From: Competibacter sp963695105 | GTDB taxonomy: Bacteria; Pseudomonadota; Gammaproteobacteria; Competibacterales; Competibacteraceae | Assembly: GCA_963695105.1 (NCBI GenBank) | Contig: CAVOGC010000055.1 | Coordinates: forward strand, 1-64,000 | Direction of reading: 5' to 3' | Length of the DNA stretch: 64,000 nucleotides | Shown here: positions 27,042 through 35,461 of the stretch, in pieces | How the letters are laid out: each line of letters begins with the position of its first letter | Numbering within the stretch: the stretch's first letter is position 1 | Translations under genes and position numbers: made by a program | The notes under the pieces: generated by a model | The model's database searches: none | What the model was told of the DNA's origin: nothing | Seen by the model: the letters and a program-made list of their open reading frames with translations, nothing else

Positions 27042-28094
27042 TTATAGAGTGCTACCCGTCTGCTTGCTGTCTCGTCGATATTTTCCAGGCAGCGTTCCCG
27101 TCCACGACTTGAAAGCCCGATAGAAAGCGCTGGTTTCGGAAAAGCCCAATTCCAGGGCAATATCCAAAATACTACGCTGAGAGTGACACAACTGTTCGAT
27201 GGCCATGTCCCGGCGCAGGGAATCCTTGATCGCCATGAACGTCTGCCCTTCACTCTCCAGCTTGCGCCGCAGCGTCGATGGCGACAGATGAAATTCTCGG
27301 GCAATCGTCTCGAATTCTGGCCATTCCGGCGTGGAGATACGCTGCAAATGTTTGCGAATGCGCGCATAAAGACTGCGAGAGTCACGGTACTTGACCAGGA
27401 AATTAGCCGGCGCATTGCGGAGAAATTCGCGTAGGGCGGCTTCATTGCGTCGAATCGGCAAGGCCAGGTGCTCGGCTTCGAAAACCAGGGTGGTATCGGG
27501 CGCGCCGAAGCGGGTTTCTGGACCGAACAGCACGCGATATTCATCGGCGTGATCGGGACTGGGTTGCATGAAAGCAGTTCGCAAGATGGGCAGACGCCGG
27601 TTGGCCAGCCAGCACATCAGACCGTGCAGGATCATCAACAAAGTGCCGTGCGCGAACAGCCGGGGGATCGTCCTCGGGCAGATCAGGATAATGGAGCCTT
27701 CCGAACCGTCGATACCGAGCCGGCCCTGGGTGTCGTCCAACACCAGAGCCAGGAAATCGAGCGCGCGCCGGATCGCTTTTTCCAATGTCCCGGCACCGAG
27801 CACCGCAAAGCACAACAACTTAAAACTTCCATAACGCATGGGATGGCTATCGAGCCCGAACAATTCGTCGTTCAGGGCGCGCGCCACGACATGCCATAAA
27901 ACGCCGTAGTGCGACGCCGATATTCGGGCATCGGGCAGTTCGAGCAAATCCGGCGAGATCCCGGCGCTACGCAGCATGGCATCCACATCCAGCCCACGCT
28001 GGGAAGCGCCATAAACGGCTTCCTTCACAAAACAGATCGATACCGTATCTTTGTCCACGGCTTTTTCACTGCCACCCACCGACGCCAGTTGCAA
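27042..28094 (-). CDS. AraC-family transcriptional regulator
   Basis: This protein of about 350 residues has an N-terminal AraC-type ligand domain of the ArgR/OruR-like class (VKEAVYGASQRGLDVDAMLRSAG and SHYGVLWHVVARALNDELFGL). The C-terminal double helix-turn-helix is SPSTLRRKLESEGQTF and SILDIALELGFSETSAFYRA followed by FKSWTGTLPGKYR. No ATG lies near the expected start. A TTG at 28094 preceded by GGAG is the best choice, and a GTG about 16 codons further in is possible. It is divergent from the acyl-CoA operon at 28202, with a 19-bp inverted repeat between, so control of that operon is likely. The ligand is unknown. Confidence 0.88.
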   Translation of the reverse strand: MQLASVGGSEKAVDKDTVSICFVKEAVYGASQRGLDVDAMLRSAGISPDLLELPDARISASHYGVLWHVVARALNDELFGLDSHPMRYGSFKLLCFAVLGAGTLEKAIRRALDFLALVLDDTQGRLGIDGSEGSIILICPRTIPRLFAHGTLLMILHGLMCWLANRRLPILRTAFMQPSPDHADEYRVLFGPETRFGAPDTTLVFEAEHLALPIRRNEAALREFLRNAPANFLVKYRDSRSLYARIRKHLQRISTPEWPEFETIAREFHLSPSTLRRKLESEGQTFMAIKDSLRRDMAIEQLCHSQRSILDIALELGFSETSAFYRAFKSWTGTLPGKYRRDSKQTGSTL

Positions 28095-28127
28095 TAAACT
28101 CCAAACAATGTTGGCGGCTTTCGCGTG

Positions 28128-28146
28128 GAGGGTTACCCAAACCCTC
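28128..28146. promoter_or_regulatory. Inverted repeat in the AraC/SDR divergent region
   Basis: GAGGGTT (28128-28134) and AACCCTC (28140-28146) form a perfect 7-bp inverted repeat with a 5-bp centre, inside the 107-bp gap between the AraC gene and the acyl-CoA operon. The position suits an operator for the neighbouring regulator, but AraC proteins more often bind direct repeats. An RNA hairpin in the AraC leader is the other possibility. Confidence 0.4.
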
Positions 28147-28201
28147 TCTAGACTTATCTCGATGCCAACGAAAAAAATCAATACCTCACGCGGGTGCGGC
28201 C

Positions 28202-28969
28202 ATGAACATCGATAACCACGTTTTTCTCGTGACCGGCGGCGCTTCCGGCCTCGGCGCGGCCACCGCGCGAATGCTCGTCGCCGGCGGCGGTCGGGTGGCC
28301 ATCGCCGATACGAATCGGGAAACCGGCGAGGCGCTCGCCGCCGAACTCGGCCCAACTACCCGGTTCATTCTCACCGACGTGGCCGACGCGGCGAGCGGCC
28401 GAGCGGCGACCGACGCGGCCACGAACGCATTCGGCGCCCTGCACGGGCTCGTCAACTGCGCCGGCATCGCTCCGGCGGAAAAAGTGCTGGGCAAGGGCGA
28501 ACCGCTCGGGCTGGCCACTTTCACCAAGGTGGTGCAAATCAACCTGATCGGCGCGTTTAACATGATTCGCCAGGCGGCCACCGCGATGGTGCGCAACGAA
28601 CCCAATGAAGCCGGCGAGCGCGGCGTCATTGTCAATACGGCGTCGGTGGCTGCTTTCGAGGGCCAAATCGGGCAAGCGGCCTATGCGGCCTCCAAGGGGG
28701 GCATGGTGGCGATGACTCTGCCGATTGCCCGGGAACTCAGCCGCAGCGGCATCCGGGTGATGACCATTGCGCCGGGCGTCATGGAAACCCCCATGCTACT
28801 GGGAATGCCCCAGGAGCTGCGGGACTCTCTCGGCAAGATGGCGCCGTTTCCCTCCCGCCTCGGCAAACCGGCCGAGTTTGCCAGCCTGGTTCGCCATATC
28901 CTTGAAAACACCTACCTCAACGGCGAGGTGATTCGTCTCGATGGCGCCATCCGCATGGGCGCGAAATAG
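28202..28969 (+). CDS. HSD10-type 3-hydroxyacyl-CoA dehydrogenase (SDR)
   Basis: This 255-residue classical SDR resembles type 10 hydroxysteroid dehydrogenase, which oxidises 3-hydroxyacyl-CoAs, especially 2-methyl-3-hydroxybutyryl-CoA from isoleucine. It has the cofactor site TGGASGLGAATA, NCAGIA, the catalytic serine in NTASVAAFEG and the YAASK motif. Most tellingly, its C-terminus PFPSRLGKPAEFASLV with NGEVIRLDGAIRM is the HSD10 signature. It is first in the operon. It could instead act as a 2-hydroxyacyl-CoA dehydrogenase on cyclic substrates, given the BadI-like gene downstream. Confidence 0.88.
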   Translation: MNIDNHVFLVTGGASGLGAATARMLVAGGGRVAIADTNRETGEALAAELGPTTRFILTDVADAASGRAATDAATNAFGALHGLVNCAGIAPAEKVLGKGEPLGLATFTKVVQINLIGAFNMIRQAATAMVRNEPNEAGERGVIVNTASVAAFEGQIGQAAYAASKGGMVAMTLPIARELSRSGIRVMTIAPGVMETPMLLGMPQELRDSLGKMAPFPSRLGKPAEFASLVRHILENTYLNGEVIRLDGAIRMGAK

Positions 28970-28996
28970 CTTTCGCACCCGGATAAGGACCGAAAC

Positions 28997-30133
28997 ATGA
29001 TCCTCACCCAGGAACAGGAAATGATCCGCGACACCTTGCGCCAGTTCGCTCAGGAGCGACTCGCGCCCAACGCGGCCGAATGGGAGCGCACCCGCACCTT
29101 TCCCCGCGAAGCCCTGGCCGAGCTGGCGGAACTGGGCGTCATGGGCATGGTGGTGCCGGAACAATGGGGCGGGGCCGGTCTGGATTACCTGTCGATGGTG
29201 CTGGCGATCGAAGAAATCGCCGCCGGCCACGGAGCCACTTCCACCATCGTCTGCGTGCAAAATTCGCTCGCCTGCGGGATTACGCTGAACTACGGAACCG
29301 ACCTCCAGAAGGAACGTTATCTCACTCGACTGGCGCGGGGGGAATGGCTGGGGTGCTTCTGCCTCACCGAACCGCAGACCGGGTCCGACGCCGCCGCTTT
29401 GCGCACCACGGCGCGGCGGGATGGCGACCACTGGGTACTGAACGGCGCCAAGCAATTCATCACCACCGGCAAGGAAGGCCAGCTTGCCATCGTCTTTGCC
29501 GTCACCGATCGGTCCGCCGACAAGAAAGGCATCTCCTGTTTCCTGGTCCCGACCGACACGCCGGGTTACATCGTGGCCCGGCTGGAGGAGAAAATGGGGC
29601 AGCACGCCTCCGATACGGCGCAGATTCTGTTTGAGAATTGTCGGGCGCCGCTCGAAAATCTGCTCGGTCGGGAAGGAGAAGGCTACAAGATCGCCCTGTC
29701 GAATCTCGAAGCCGGGCGAATCGGCATCGGCGCCCAGGCCGTGGGCATGGCCCGGGCCGCCTTCGACATGGCGGTGGGCTACGCCAGGGAAAGGGAGGCG
29801 TTCGGCGTGCCCATCGTCCAGCATCAGGCGGTGCTGTTCCGCCTGGCCGACATGGCGACCCAAATCGAGGCGGCCCGGCAAATGGTCTGGCATGCCGCCA
29901 GCCTGCGGGACGCTGGCCGTCCCTGTTTGAAGGAAGCCTCCATGGCCAAGTTGTTCGCTTCCGAAATGGCCGAGCGGGTTTGCTCGGACGCTATTCAGAT
30001 TCACGGTGGCTACGGTTACAGCACCGATTTTCCAGTGGAACGCATCTATCGGGATGTCCGGGTGACCCAGATCTACGAAGGCGCGTCCGATATTCAACGT
30101 TTGGTGATCGGTCGGGCGGTGGCGGCCGGCTGA
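28997..30133 (+). CDS. Acyl-CoA dehydrogenase (short/branched-chain or cyclic acyl-CoA)
   Basis: This 378-residue flavoprotein forms the alpha,beta double bond of an acyl-CoA and passes electrons to ETF. FAD and substrate segments are CFCLTEPQTGSDAAAL and QFITTGKEG. DAIQIHGGYGYSTDFPVERIYRD is conserved, and the catalytic glutamate is in QIYEGASDIQRLVIGR near the C-terminus, the position used by short-, medium- and branched-chain enzymes. It lies 27 nt after the SDR. Exact substrate cannot be read from the sequence; 2-methylacyl-CoA fits the adjacent racemase. Confidence 0.92.
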   Translation: MILTQEQEMIRDTLRQFAQERLAPNAAEWERTRTFPREALAELAELGVMGMVVPEQWGGAGLDYLSMVLAIEEIAAGHGATSTIVCVQNSLACGITLNYGTDLQKERYLTRLARGEWLGCFCLTEPQTGSDAAALRTTARRDGDHWVLNGAKQFITTGKEGQLAIVFAVTDRSADKKGISCFLVPTDTPGYIVARLEEKMGQHASDTAQILFENCRAPLENLLGREGEGYKIALSNLEAGRIGIGAQAVGMARAAFDMAVGYAREREAFGVPIVQHQAVLFRLADMATQIEAARQMVWHAASLRDAGRPCLKEASMAKLFASEMAERVCSDAIQIHGGYGYSTDFPVERIYRDVRVTQIYEGASDIQRLVIGRAVAAG

Positions 30134-30150
30134 TCGTTGGGAGGTTTGCG

Positions 30151-31290
30151 ATGGGACCGTTAAAAGGCGTCAAGGTCGTCGAATTCGCCGGACTTGGTCC
30201 GGTGCCCTTCTCCGGCATGGTGCTCTCCGACCTGGGGGCGGAGGTCTTGCAAATCAACCGTGAGGCCAACGCCCCGGAAACCAACCTGTTCGCGCCGGAA
30301 AAGAACATCCCGGACCGGGGGCGGCGAATCGTCCGGCTCGACCTGAAAGCCCCCGCCGGCGTGGCGGCGGCGCTGCGTCTGATCGAACGGGCCGACGCGC
30401 TGATCGAGGGCTTTCGGCCCGGCGTCATGGAGCGGCTGGGACTGGGGCCGGAAGTCTGCCTGGCGCGGAACCCGCGACTGGTCTACGGTCGCATGACCGG
30501 TTGGGGCCAGACCGGACCGCTGGCGCAAACCGCCGGTCACGACATCAATTATCTGGCGTTGTCCGGCGCGCTGCACGCCATCGGTCGCGCGGACGGCGGG
30601 CCGACGCCGCCGCTGAATCTGATCGCCGACTATGGCGGCGGGGCCATGCTGCTGCTCGTCGGTCTGCTGGCCTCCTTGTTCGAAGCGCGGAACTCCGGGC
30701 AGGGGCAGGTGGTGGACGCGGCCATGAGCGATGGTTCCGCCCTGCTGATGGCCGCCATCTACAGCCTGAAGGCGATGGGGTTCTGGACCGACGAGCGGGA
30801 GAGCAACTTTCTCGATGGTGGCGCGCATTTCTACGACACCTATCAGTGCGCCGACGACAAATGGCTGGCGGTAGGCCCCATCGAGCCCCACTTTTACCAG
30901 ATTCTGCTCGAAGGCTGCGGCGTCACCGACCCCGACCCCCGGCAGCAATGGCGGGCAAAATCCTGGCCGGCCATGAAAGAGCGTCTGCGGGCGGCGCTGC
31001 GGACCAAAAACCGCGACGAGTGGTGCGCGCTGTTCGAGGGCAGCGACGCCTGCGTCACGCCGGTGCTCGGTCTGGGCGAAGCGCCCGCCCACCCGCACAA
31101 CCAGGCCCGGCAAACCTTCGTCGAGGTCGCCGGTCTCGTGCAGCCCGCTCCCGCCCCGCGCTTCAGCCGCACTCCCGCCACGATTCAGAGCGCGCCGAGG
31201 TCGCCTATTGACGCTTCAAGCGACTGGCTGGCGGAATGGGGGTTTTCCGAAGCCGAGATCGCCCAATTCGCGTCCGCCGGGGTTATCTGA
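30151..31290 (+). CDS. Alpha-methylacyl-CoA racemase-like CoA-transferase family III protein
   Basis: This 379-residue protein of CoA-transferase family III is most like alpha-methylacyl-CoA racemase. That enzyme interconverts 2R and 2S methyl-branched acyl-CoAs so that S-specific dehydrogenases can use them. The racemase-type residues are in place: histidine in AGHDINYLALSG, aspartate in LIADYGGGAMLL and glutamate in GPIEPHFYQILL. It starts FAGLGPVPFSGMVLSDLGAEV. ATG at 30151 has GGGAGG upstream and follows the dehydrogenase by 17 nt. Its place beside an acyl-CoA dehydrogenase suggests methyl-branched acid breakdown. Confidence 0.9.
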   Translation: MGPLKGVKVVEFAGLGPVPFSGMVLSDLGAEVLQINREANAPETNLFAPEKNIPDRGRRIVRLDLKAPAGVAAALRLIERADALIEGFRPGVMERLGLGPEVCLARNPRLVYGRMTGWGQTGPLAQTAGHDINYLALSGALHAIGRADGGPTPPLNLIADYGGGAMLLLVGLLASLFEARNSGQGQVVDAAMSDGSALLMAAIYSLKAMGFWTDERESNFLDGGAHFYDTYQCADDKWLAVGPIEPHFYQILLEGCGVTDPDPRQQWRAKSWPAMKERLRAALRTKNRDEWCALFEGSDACVTPVLGLGEAPAHPHNQARQTFVEVAGLVQPAPAPRFSRTPATIQSAPRSPIDASSDWLAEWGFSEAEIAQFASAGVI

Positions 31291-31401
31291 AAGCAAGCGC
31301 CTCCATCGCAAAACCTGGATCATCGATGGCGTGAGCCCTGGTGAGTGGATTCGTTCGGTAACGGCGCGCGCTCTTTATGCGCCAAGTAGAGCTTCTCAAC
31401 C

Positions 31402-31845
31402 ATGAACTTCACGCCATGTAATCCTGAGTTCGCTTCAGTCGTGCACGCGAGTTTCGAGCAGCAGGGGCTGATGAAGATGTTTGGCGCGACGCTGGATCGG
31501 ATTGCACCCGGAGCAGTCGATATCTCGGTTCCGTACCGCGACTGTCTCACCCAACAACACGGCTTCCTGCACGCGGCGGCCATCACCGCAATCGCCGATT
31601 CCGCGTGCGGCTACGCTGCCTTATCATTGATGCCAGCCGGGAGCGAAGTCCTCACCATCGAATTTAAAGTCAACCTGCTCAGGCCAGCCGCCGGAACCCG
31701 CTTTGTCGCCGAAGGCCGCGTCGTCAAACCCGGCAAAACGATCACGGTTTCACGCGCCGATGTTTTTGCCTATACCGACGGGGTTCCGGTTCTTATCGCC
31801 ACCCTGCTTGCCACGATGATTGCGCAGGCTGGGCAGAAAAATTAA
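31402..31845 (+). CDS. PaaI-type hotdog thioesterase
   Basis: This 147-residue single hotdog domain protein of the PaaI/YdiI thioesterase group hydrolyses acyl-CoAs. The family core is HGFLHAAAITAIADSACGYAA, where the usual HGG reads HGF, followed by FKVNLLRPAAGTRFVAEGRVV. A role in recovering CoA from stalled intermediates is inferred. It follows the racemase after 111 nt. A second, unrelated-looking thioesterase closes the cluster. Confidence 0.85.
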   Translation: MNFTPCNPEFASVVHASFEQQGLMKMFGATLDRIAPGAVDISVPYRDCLTQQHGFLHAAAITAIADSACGYAALSLMPAGSEVLTIEFKVNLLRPAAGTRFVAEGRVVKPGKTITVSRADVFAYTDGVPVLIATLLATMIAQAGQKN

Positions 31846-31887
31846 CAAAGCTATTGCCTGAAATTTTCAACCCGCCAAGGAACCACC

Positions 31888-32667
31888 ATGACCGCCGACT
31901 ACGAAGACATCCTGTACGAGATCAAGAATGGCGTCGCCACCATTACCATCAACCGCCCTGATAAAATGAACGCCTTTCGTGGCCAAACCTGCGAGGAAAT
32001 GATTCATGCCTTTCAGCAGGCGAGTTGGGATCGGTCGGTCGGGGTCATCGTCCTGACCGGCGCCGGCCACCGGGCGTTCTGCACCGGCGGCGACCAGTCG
32101 TCCCACGCCGGGCATTACGATGGGCGCGGGGTGATCGGCCTGCCGCTGGAGGAGTTGCAAAGCGCGATCCGCGACGCGCCCAAGCCGGTGATCGCCAAGG
32201 TGCGCGGCTACGCCATCGGCGGCGGCCATGTGCTGGCGCTGCTGTGCGATCTGACCCTCGCCGCCGAATCGGCCAAGTTCGGCCAGGTCGGTCCCAAGGT
32301 CGGTTCGGTGGACCCCGGCTTCGGCACCGCCTACATGGCGCGGGTGATCGGTGAGAAGAAGGCGCGGGAGGTCTGGTATCTGTGCCGTCAGTACACGGCG
32401 GCGGAAGCGGTACAGATGGGGCTGGCCAACAAAGCCGTTCCCGATGACGAGCTGGACGCCGAGGTGGACCGCTGGTGCGCGGAGATTTTGGAGAAGAGCC
32501 CAACCGCGCTGGAGCTGGCCAAGCGCTCCTTCAACGCCGACACCGCCCATATCGCCGGTATTTCTTCATTGGGCCTGAAAGCGGTCAGCCTGTTCTACGG
32601 CACCGAGGAATCCCAGGAAGGGGTGCGGGCGTTTCAGGAAAAACGCAAGCCGAAATTCCGTGACTGA
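31888..32667 (+). CDS. BadI-like crotonase: 2-ketocyclohexanecarboxyl-CoA hydrolase (putative)
   Basis: This 259-residue crotonase-superfamily protein resembles BadI closely. BadI hydrolytically opens the ring of 2-ketocyclohexanecarboxyl-CoA to pimeloyl-CoA. BadI-like landmarks are RPDKMNAFRGQTCEEMI, RAFCTGGDQS, YDGRGVIGLP, GYAIGGGHVLALLCDL, VGPKVGSVDPGFGTA and the C-terminal QEKRKPKFRD. MenB (naphthoyl-CoA synthase) shares much of this, but its region after GPKVGS usually reads FDGGYG, where this protein has VDPGFG as in BadI. The linked SDR and acyl-CoA dehydrogenase could supply BadH- and AliB-like steps, though no BadK-like hydratase is seen. A broader role on 2-keto or 3-keto acyl-CoAs is possible. 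Confidence 0.78.
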   Translation: MTADYEDILYEIKNGVATITINRPDKMNAFRGQTCEEMIHAFQQASWDRSVGVIVLTGAGHRAFCTGGDQSSHAGHYDGRGVIGLPLEELQSAIRDAPKPVIAKVRGYAIGGGHVLALLCDLTLAAESAKFGQVGPKVGSVDPGFGTAYMARVIGEKKAREVWYLCRQYTAAEAVQMGLANKAVPDDELDAEVDRWCAEILEKSPTALELAKRSFNADTAHIAGISSLGLKAVSLFYGTEESQEGVRAFQEKRKPKFRD

Positions 32668-32713
32668 CTGAGGCCCTTCACCGGCGGTCGATTGCCAATC
32701 GGGGTGAACAGTA

Positions 32714-33184
32714 ATGGCGCGCATCTCCCAAGCGGAATTTGAACAACTGGCCCATGAGCACGTCCCCTTCGTGGGGATGTTGGGCATTCAGGTGGAAAGC
32801 CTGGAAGCCGGCAGGGCAAGCATTCGCATGCCCTTTCGCGAGGATTTTATCCGCCCCGGCGGCACGGTGTCGGGTCCGGTGCAGATGGCGCTGGCGGACG
32901 TTGTGATGTACGCGGTGGTCCTCAGTCTGATCGGTCGGGTGGAACTGGCCGTCACGACCAATCTGACCTGCAATTTTTTGCGCCGCCCCAAGCCGGTCGA
33001 TTTGATTGGCCGGGGTCAAATCCTCAAATTGGGTAAGCGCTTGGCGGTGGGTGAAGTATTGCTGTACTCGGAAGGTGATCCAGAACCAGTAGCCCATGTG
33101 ACCTGCACCTATTCGATCCCGCCCACGACTCAGGAACCCGTCGCTATTGTTTCCCTACCCGCCGCGCCCACTGAGAAAAATTAA
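32714..33184 (+). CDS. PaaI-family thioesterase, second copy
   Basis: This 156-residue hotdog-fold protein has the family core FIRPGGTVSGPVQMALADVVMY and NLTCNFLRRPKPVDLIG. Acyl-CoA thioester hydrolysis is the likely role; the substrate is unknown. It is the last gene of the AraC-linked operon, and a short hairpin-like CGACC/GGTCG pair lies in the 29-nt gap before the convergent livF. Confidence 0.85.
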   Translation: MARISQAEFEQLAHEHVPFVGMLGIQVESLEAGRASIRMPFREDFIRPGGTVSGPVQMALADVVMYAVVLSLIGRVELAVTTNLTCNFLRRPKPVDLIGRGQILKLGKRLAVGEVLLYSEGDPEPVAHVTCTYSIPPTTQEPVAIVSLPAAPTEKN

Positions 33185-33213
33185 GCCTCAACGACCTTCG
33201 TTCGGTCGCAACC

Positions 33214-34047
33214 TCAGGAAAGCCAACGCTTGCGACGACGGTAGTGCTTGATGTCCTTGAAGGACTTGCGGCCGGAGGAAGAAATGCCCAGGTAGAACTC
33301 CTTGACGTCCTCATTCGTGCGCAGATCCTCGGCGTCGCCTTCCATCACCACCCGGCCATTTTCCAGAATGTAGCCGAAATTAGCGTAGCGCAGCGCCATC
33401 ATGGTGTTCTGCTCGGCCAGGAGGAAGCTGACGTTTTCCTGGCTGTTCAGGCCCTTCACGATCTCGAAAATTTCCTCGACGATCTGCGGCGCCAGTCCCA
33501 TGGACGGCTCGTCGAGCAGAATCATTTCCGGCTTGGCCATCAGCGCGCGGCCGATGACGCACATCTGCTGTTCCCCGCCCGAGGTGTAGCCGGCCTGGGA
33601 ACCGCGCCGGGTCTTGAGGCGCGGAAAATAATGATAAACCTTCTCCAGGCTTGCCTTCAGCTCGCTCCGGGAAATCGAGCGGGTGTAGGCGCCGGTCAGC
33701 AGGTTTTCCTCGATGGTCAGGTGGCCGAAACAGTGACGTCCCTCCATGACCTGAATGACGCCGCGCTTGACCAGTTCGTTGGGGGAAAGCTGGTCGATCC
33801 GTTGACCCTTGAATTCGACCGACCCTTTCGTGACATCGCCGCGTTCGGCATGCAACAAATTGGAAATGGCTTTCAGGGTCGTCGTTTTCCCCGCCCCGTT
33901 GGCCCCCAGCAGGGCAACGATTTTGCCCTTGGGGACGTTGAGGGACACCCCCTTCAACACCAGGATCACATGGTCGTAAATGACCTCGATGTTGTTGATG
34001 TTCAAATAATGCTCAGCCGCCGACGCGGCTACGGTATGGGCGGCCAT
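33214..34047 (-). CDS. livF: Branched-chain amino acid type ABC transporter, ATP-binding protein LivF
   Basis: This 277-residue ABC ATPase has Walker A LLGANGAGKTTTLK, Q-loop region QVMEGRHCFGHLTIEENL, signature TSGGEQQMCVIGRAL, Walker B MILLDEPSMGLAP and the switch histidine replaced in LLAEQNTMMAL, where LivF proteins commonly have Q. It pairs with LivG on the inner face of the HM permease. It is last in the operon ligase-G-H-M-K-F. A 22-bp palindrome separates it from livK. The C-terminus carries an unusual basic tail, KHYRRRKRW. Confidence 0.93.
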   Translation of the reverse strand: MAAHTVAASAAEHYLNINNIEVIYDHVILVLKGVSLNVPKGKIVALLGANGAGKTTTLKAISNLLHAERGDVTKGSVEFKGQRIDQLSPNELVKRGVIQVMEGRHCFGHLTIEENLLTGAYTRSISRSELKASLEKVYHYFPRLKTRRGSQAGYTSGGEQQMCVIGRALMAKPEMILLDEPSMGLAPQIVEEIFEIVKGLNSQENVSFLLAEQNTMMALRYANFGYILENGRVVMEGDAEDLRTNEDVKEFYLGISSSGRKSFKDIKHYRRRKRWLS

Positions 34048-34067
34048 ATGCGATTATCCGGTTGCGG

Positions 34068-34089
34068 CGGGGCGCCCGCGGGCGCCCCG
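34068..34089. repeat. Perfect 22-bp palindrome between livK and livF
   Basis: The arm CGGGGCGCCCG (34068-34078) is followed directly by its reverse complement, ending at 34089. It lies 7 nt downstream of the livK stop. In RNA it would fold into a very stable hairpin. Such structures after binding-protein genes are known to protect the abundant upstream message and lower expression of downstream transporter genes. No U run follows, so it is probably not a full terminator. Confidence 0.7.
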
Positions 34090-34096
34090 GCCTGGA

Positions 34097-35416
34097 TTAT
34101 CCTTCTTTCGAGCAATCGCGCGGGGTAATGCCCTTTTCCTTGGCGTATTGCTGGGCGGAAGCCTTGAACAGCGGGTGGATCAGGGTCTTGTTGCCTTCGA
34201 TCCAGTCGGAAACCACAACCCACTGGGCGCCGTCCCATTGCTGGATCTTGATCTTGCCCGAGCCTTCGTGATTGTCGCAGGACGTCTTGATTTCCGGCAG
34301 CAGGTCGGTGGCGCCGATTTCTTTCAGGCGGGCATCGGTGATGTTCAGGTTTTCCATGCCCCAGCGCACCTGCTCGCCGGTCATGGCCTTGCCCTCGCCG
34401 TATTTTTCCTGGGCCTTGCGCACCGCTTCAACCGACAGAACGGCGGCGGAAACGCCCCGGTTGTACAGGATGGTGCCGATCTTGGAGGTGTCCCCCAGAT
34501 TACCTTGGCCGGCGCCATAGACCACCTTTTCGATATCGGCGATCAGCGGCACGTCCTTGCCGGCCACGTTCCAGGTCGCGGACATGTAGCCCTTGGCGGC
34601 GTCTCCGGCCGGCACGGTGTCTTCCTCGGAACCGGCCCACCAGGAACCGATCATCTTGTCCCGCGAAAAACCAATCTTCTGGGCGGCCTTGATAGCGGTC
34701 TGGTTCATGACGCCCCAGCCCCAAAAAATCACGTAGTCCGGGTTTTCCTGGCGGATTTTCAGCCACTGCGCGCCTTGTTCGTTGCCCGGATGCGCCACCG
34801 GAATCACCGTCAGCTCAAACTTGTTCAGTTTGGCTTCCTCCTGCAGGGCGACGATGGGTTCCTTGCCGTAGGCGGAGTCGTGGTAGAGAAAAACGATCTT
34901 TTTACCCTCCAGGCTGCCCTTTTCCTTCTCCTTGAGGAACCGGATGATGGCGGAAGCCTGCATCTGGTAGGTCGTGACCAGCGGGAAGGCGTAGGGGAAC
35001 ACCGAACCGTCCACCGCGTCGGTGCGGCCATAGCCCACCATCGCCATGGGGATCTTGTCGGCCGCCGTTTTGTCGATCAGGGCATAGGAAATACCGGTGG
35101 ACATCGGATGGATCGGGCCAGTGGAGATTTTGGCCTTGTCCTTCATGCGTTCGTAACACTCGATGCCCTTGGCGTTGTTGTATTCGGTTTCGCACTCTTC
35201 CCAGGTGATCTTGACGCCGTTGACGCCGTTTTCCTTGAGGTTGACGTAGTTGAGGTAATCAACGAAACCGCCGAAGAACGATTGGCCGTTGGCGCCGTAG
35301 GGACCGACGCGGTACGAGGTGATGGGGAAAAACTGTTCTTCGGCGGCCAACGCGCCTTGCGACAACAGGGCGATGACGACGGCGGCGGTCAATGCGGACT
35401 TGCGATACTTGGACAT
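34097..35416 (-). CDS. livK: Branched-chain amino acid type ABC transporter, periplasmic binding protein
   Basis: This 439-residue type I periplasmic binding protein starts with a clear Sec signal peptide (basic SKYRKS, hydrophobic core, cleavage after QGALA). The mature part shows the LivK-like fold with IHPMSTGISYALID, VFLYHDSAYGKEPI and YVIFWGWGVMNQTA. It is longer than E. coli LivK (about 370), like the relatives found in acid and aromatic-compound transport clusters. Substrate is therefore uncertain: branched-chain amino acids or an organic acid that the adjacent ligase would activate. Confidence 0.9.
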   Translation of the reverse strand: MSKYRKSALTAAVVIALLSQGALAAEEQFFPITSYRVGPYGANGQSFFGGFVDYLNYVNLKENGVNGVKITWEECETEYNNAKGIECYERMKDKAKISTGPIHPMSTGISYALIDKTAADKIPMAMVGYGRTDAVDGSVFPYAFPLVTTYQMQASAIIRFLKEKEKGSLEGKKIVFLYHDSAYGKEPIVALQEEAKLNKFELTVIPVAHPGNEQGAQWLKIRQENPDYVIFWGWGVMNQTAIKAAQKIGFSRDKMIGSWWAGSEEDTVPAGDAAKGYMSATWNVAGKDVPLIADIEKVVYGAGQGNLGDTSKIGTILYNRGVSAAVLSVEAVRKAQEKYGEGKAMTGEQVRWGMENLNITDARLKEIGATDLLPEIKTSCDNHEGSGKIKIQQWDGAQWVVVSDWIEGNKTLIHPLFKASAQQYAKEKGITPRDCSKEG

Positions 35417-35461
35417 GACGTTGTCTTCTCCAGTGTAGTTATCTATGCAACAGAACGCCCC

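Noticed and set aside
31888..32667. MenB naphthoyl-CoA synthase
   Set aside because: The VDPGFG segment and QEKRKPKFRD end fit BadI better and no other menaquinone gene is nearby; kept as an alternative only.
33185..33213. Terminator between the second thioesterase and livF
   Set aside because: Only a 5-bp stem (CGACC/GGTCG) and no T run on either strand.
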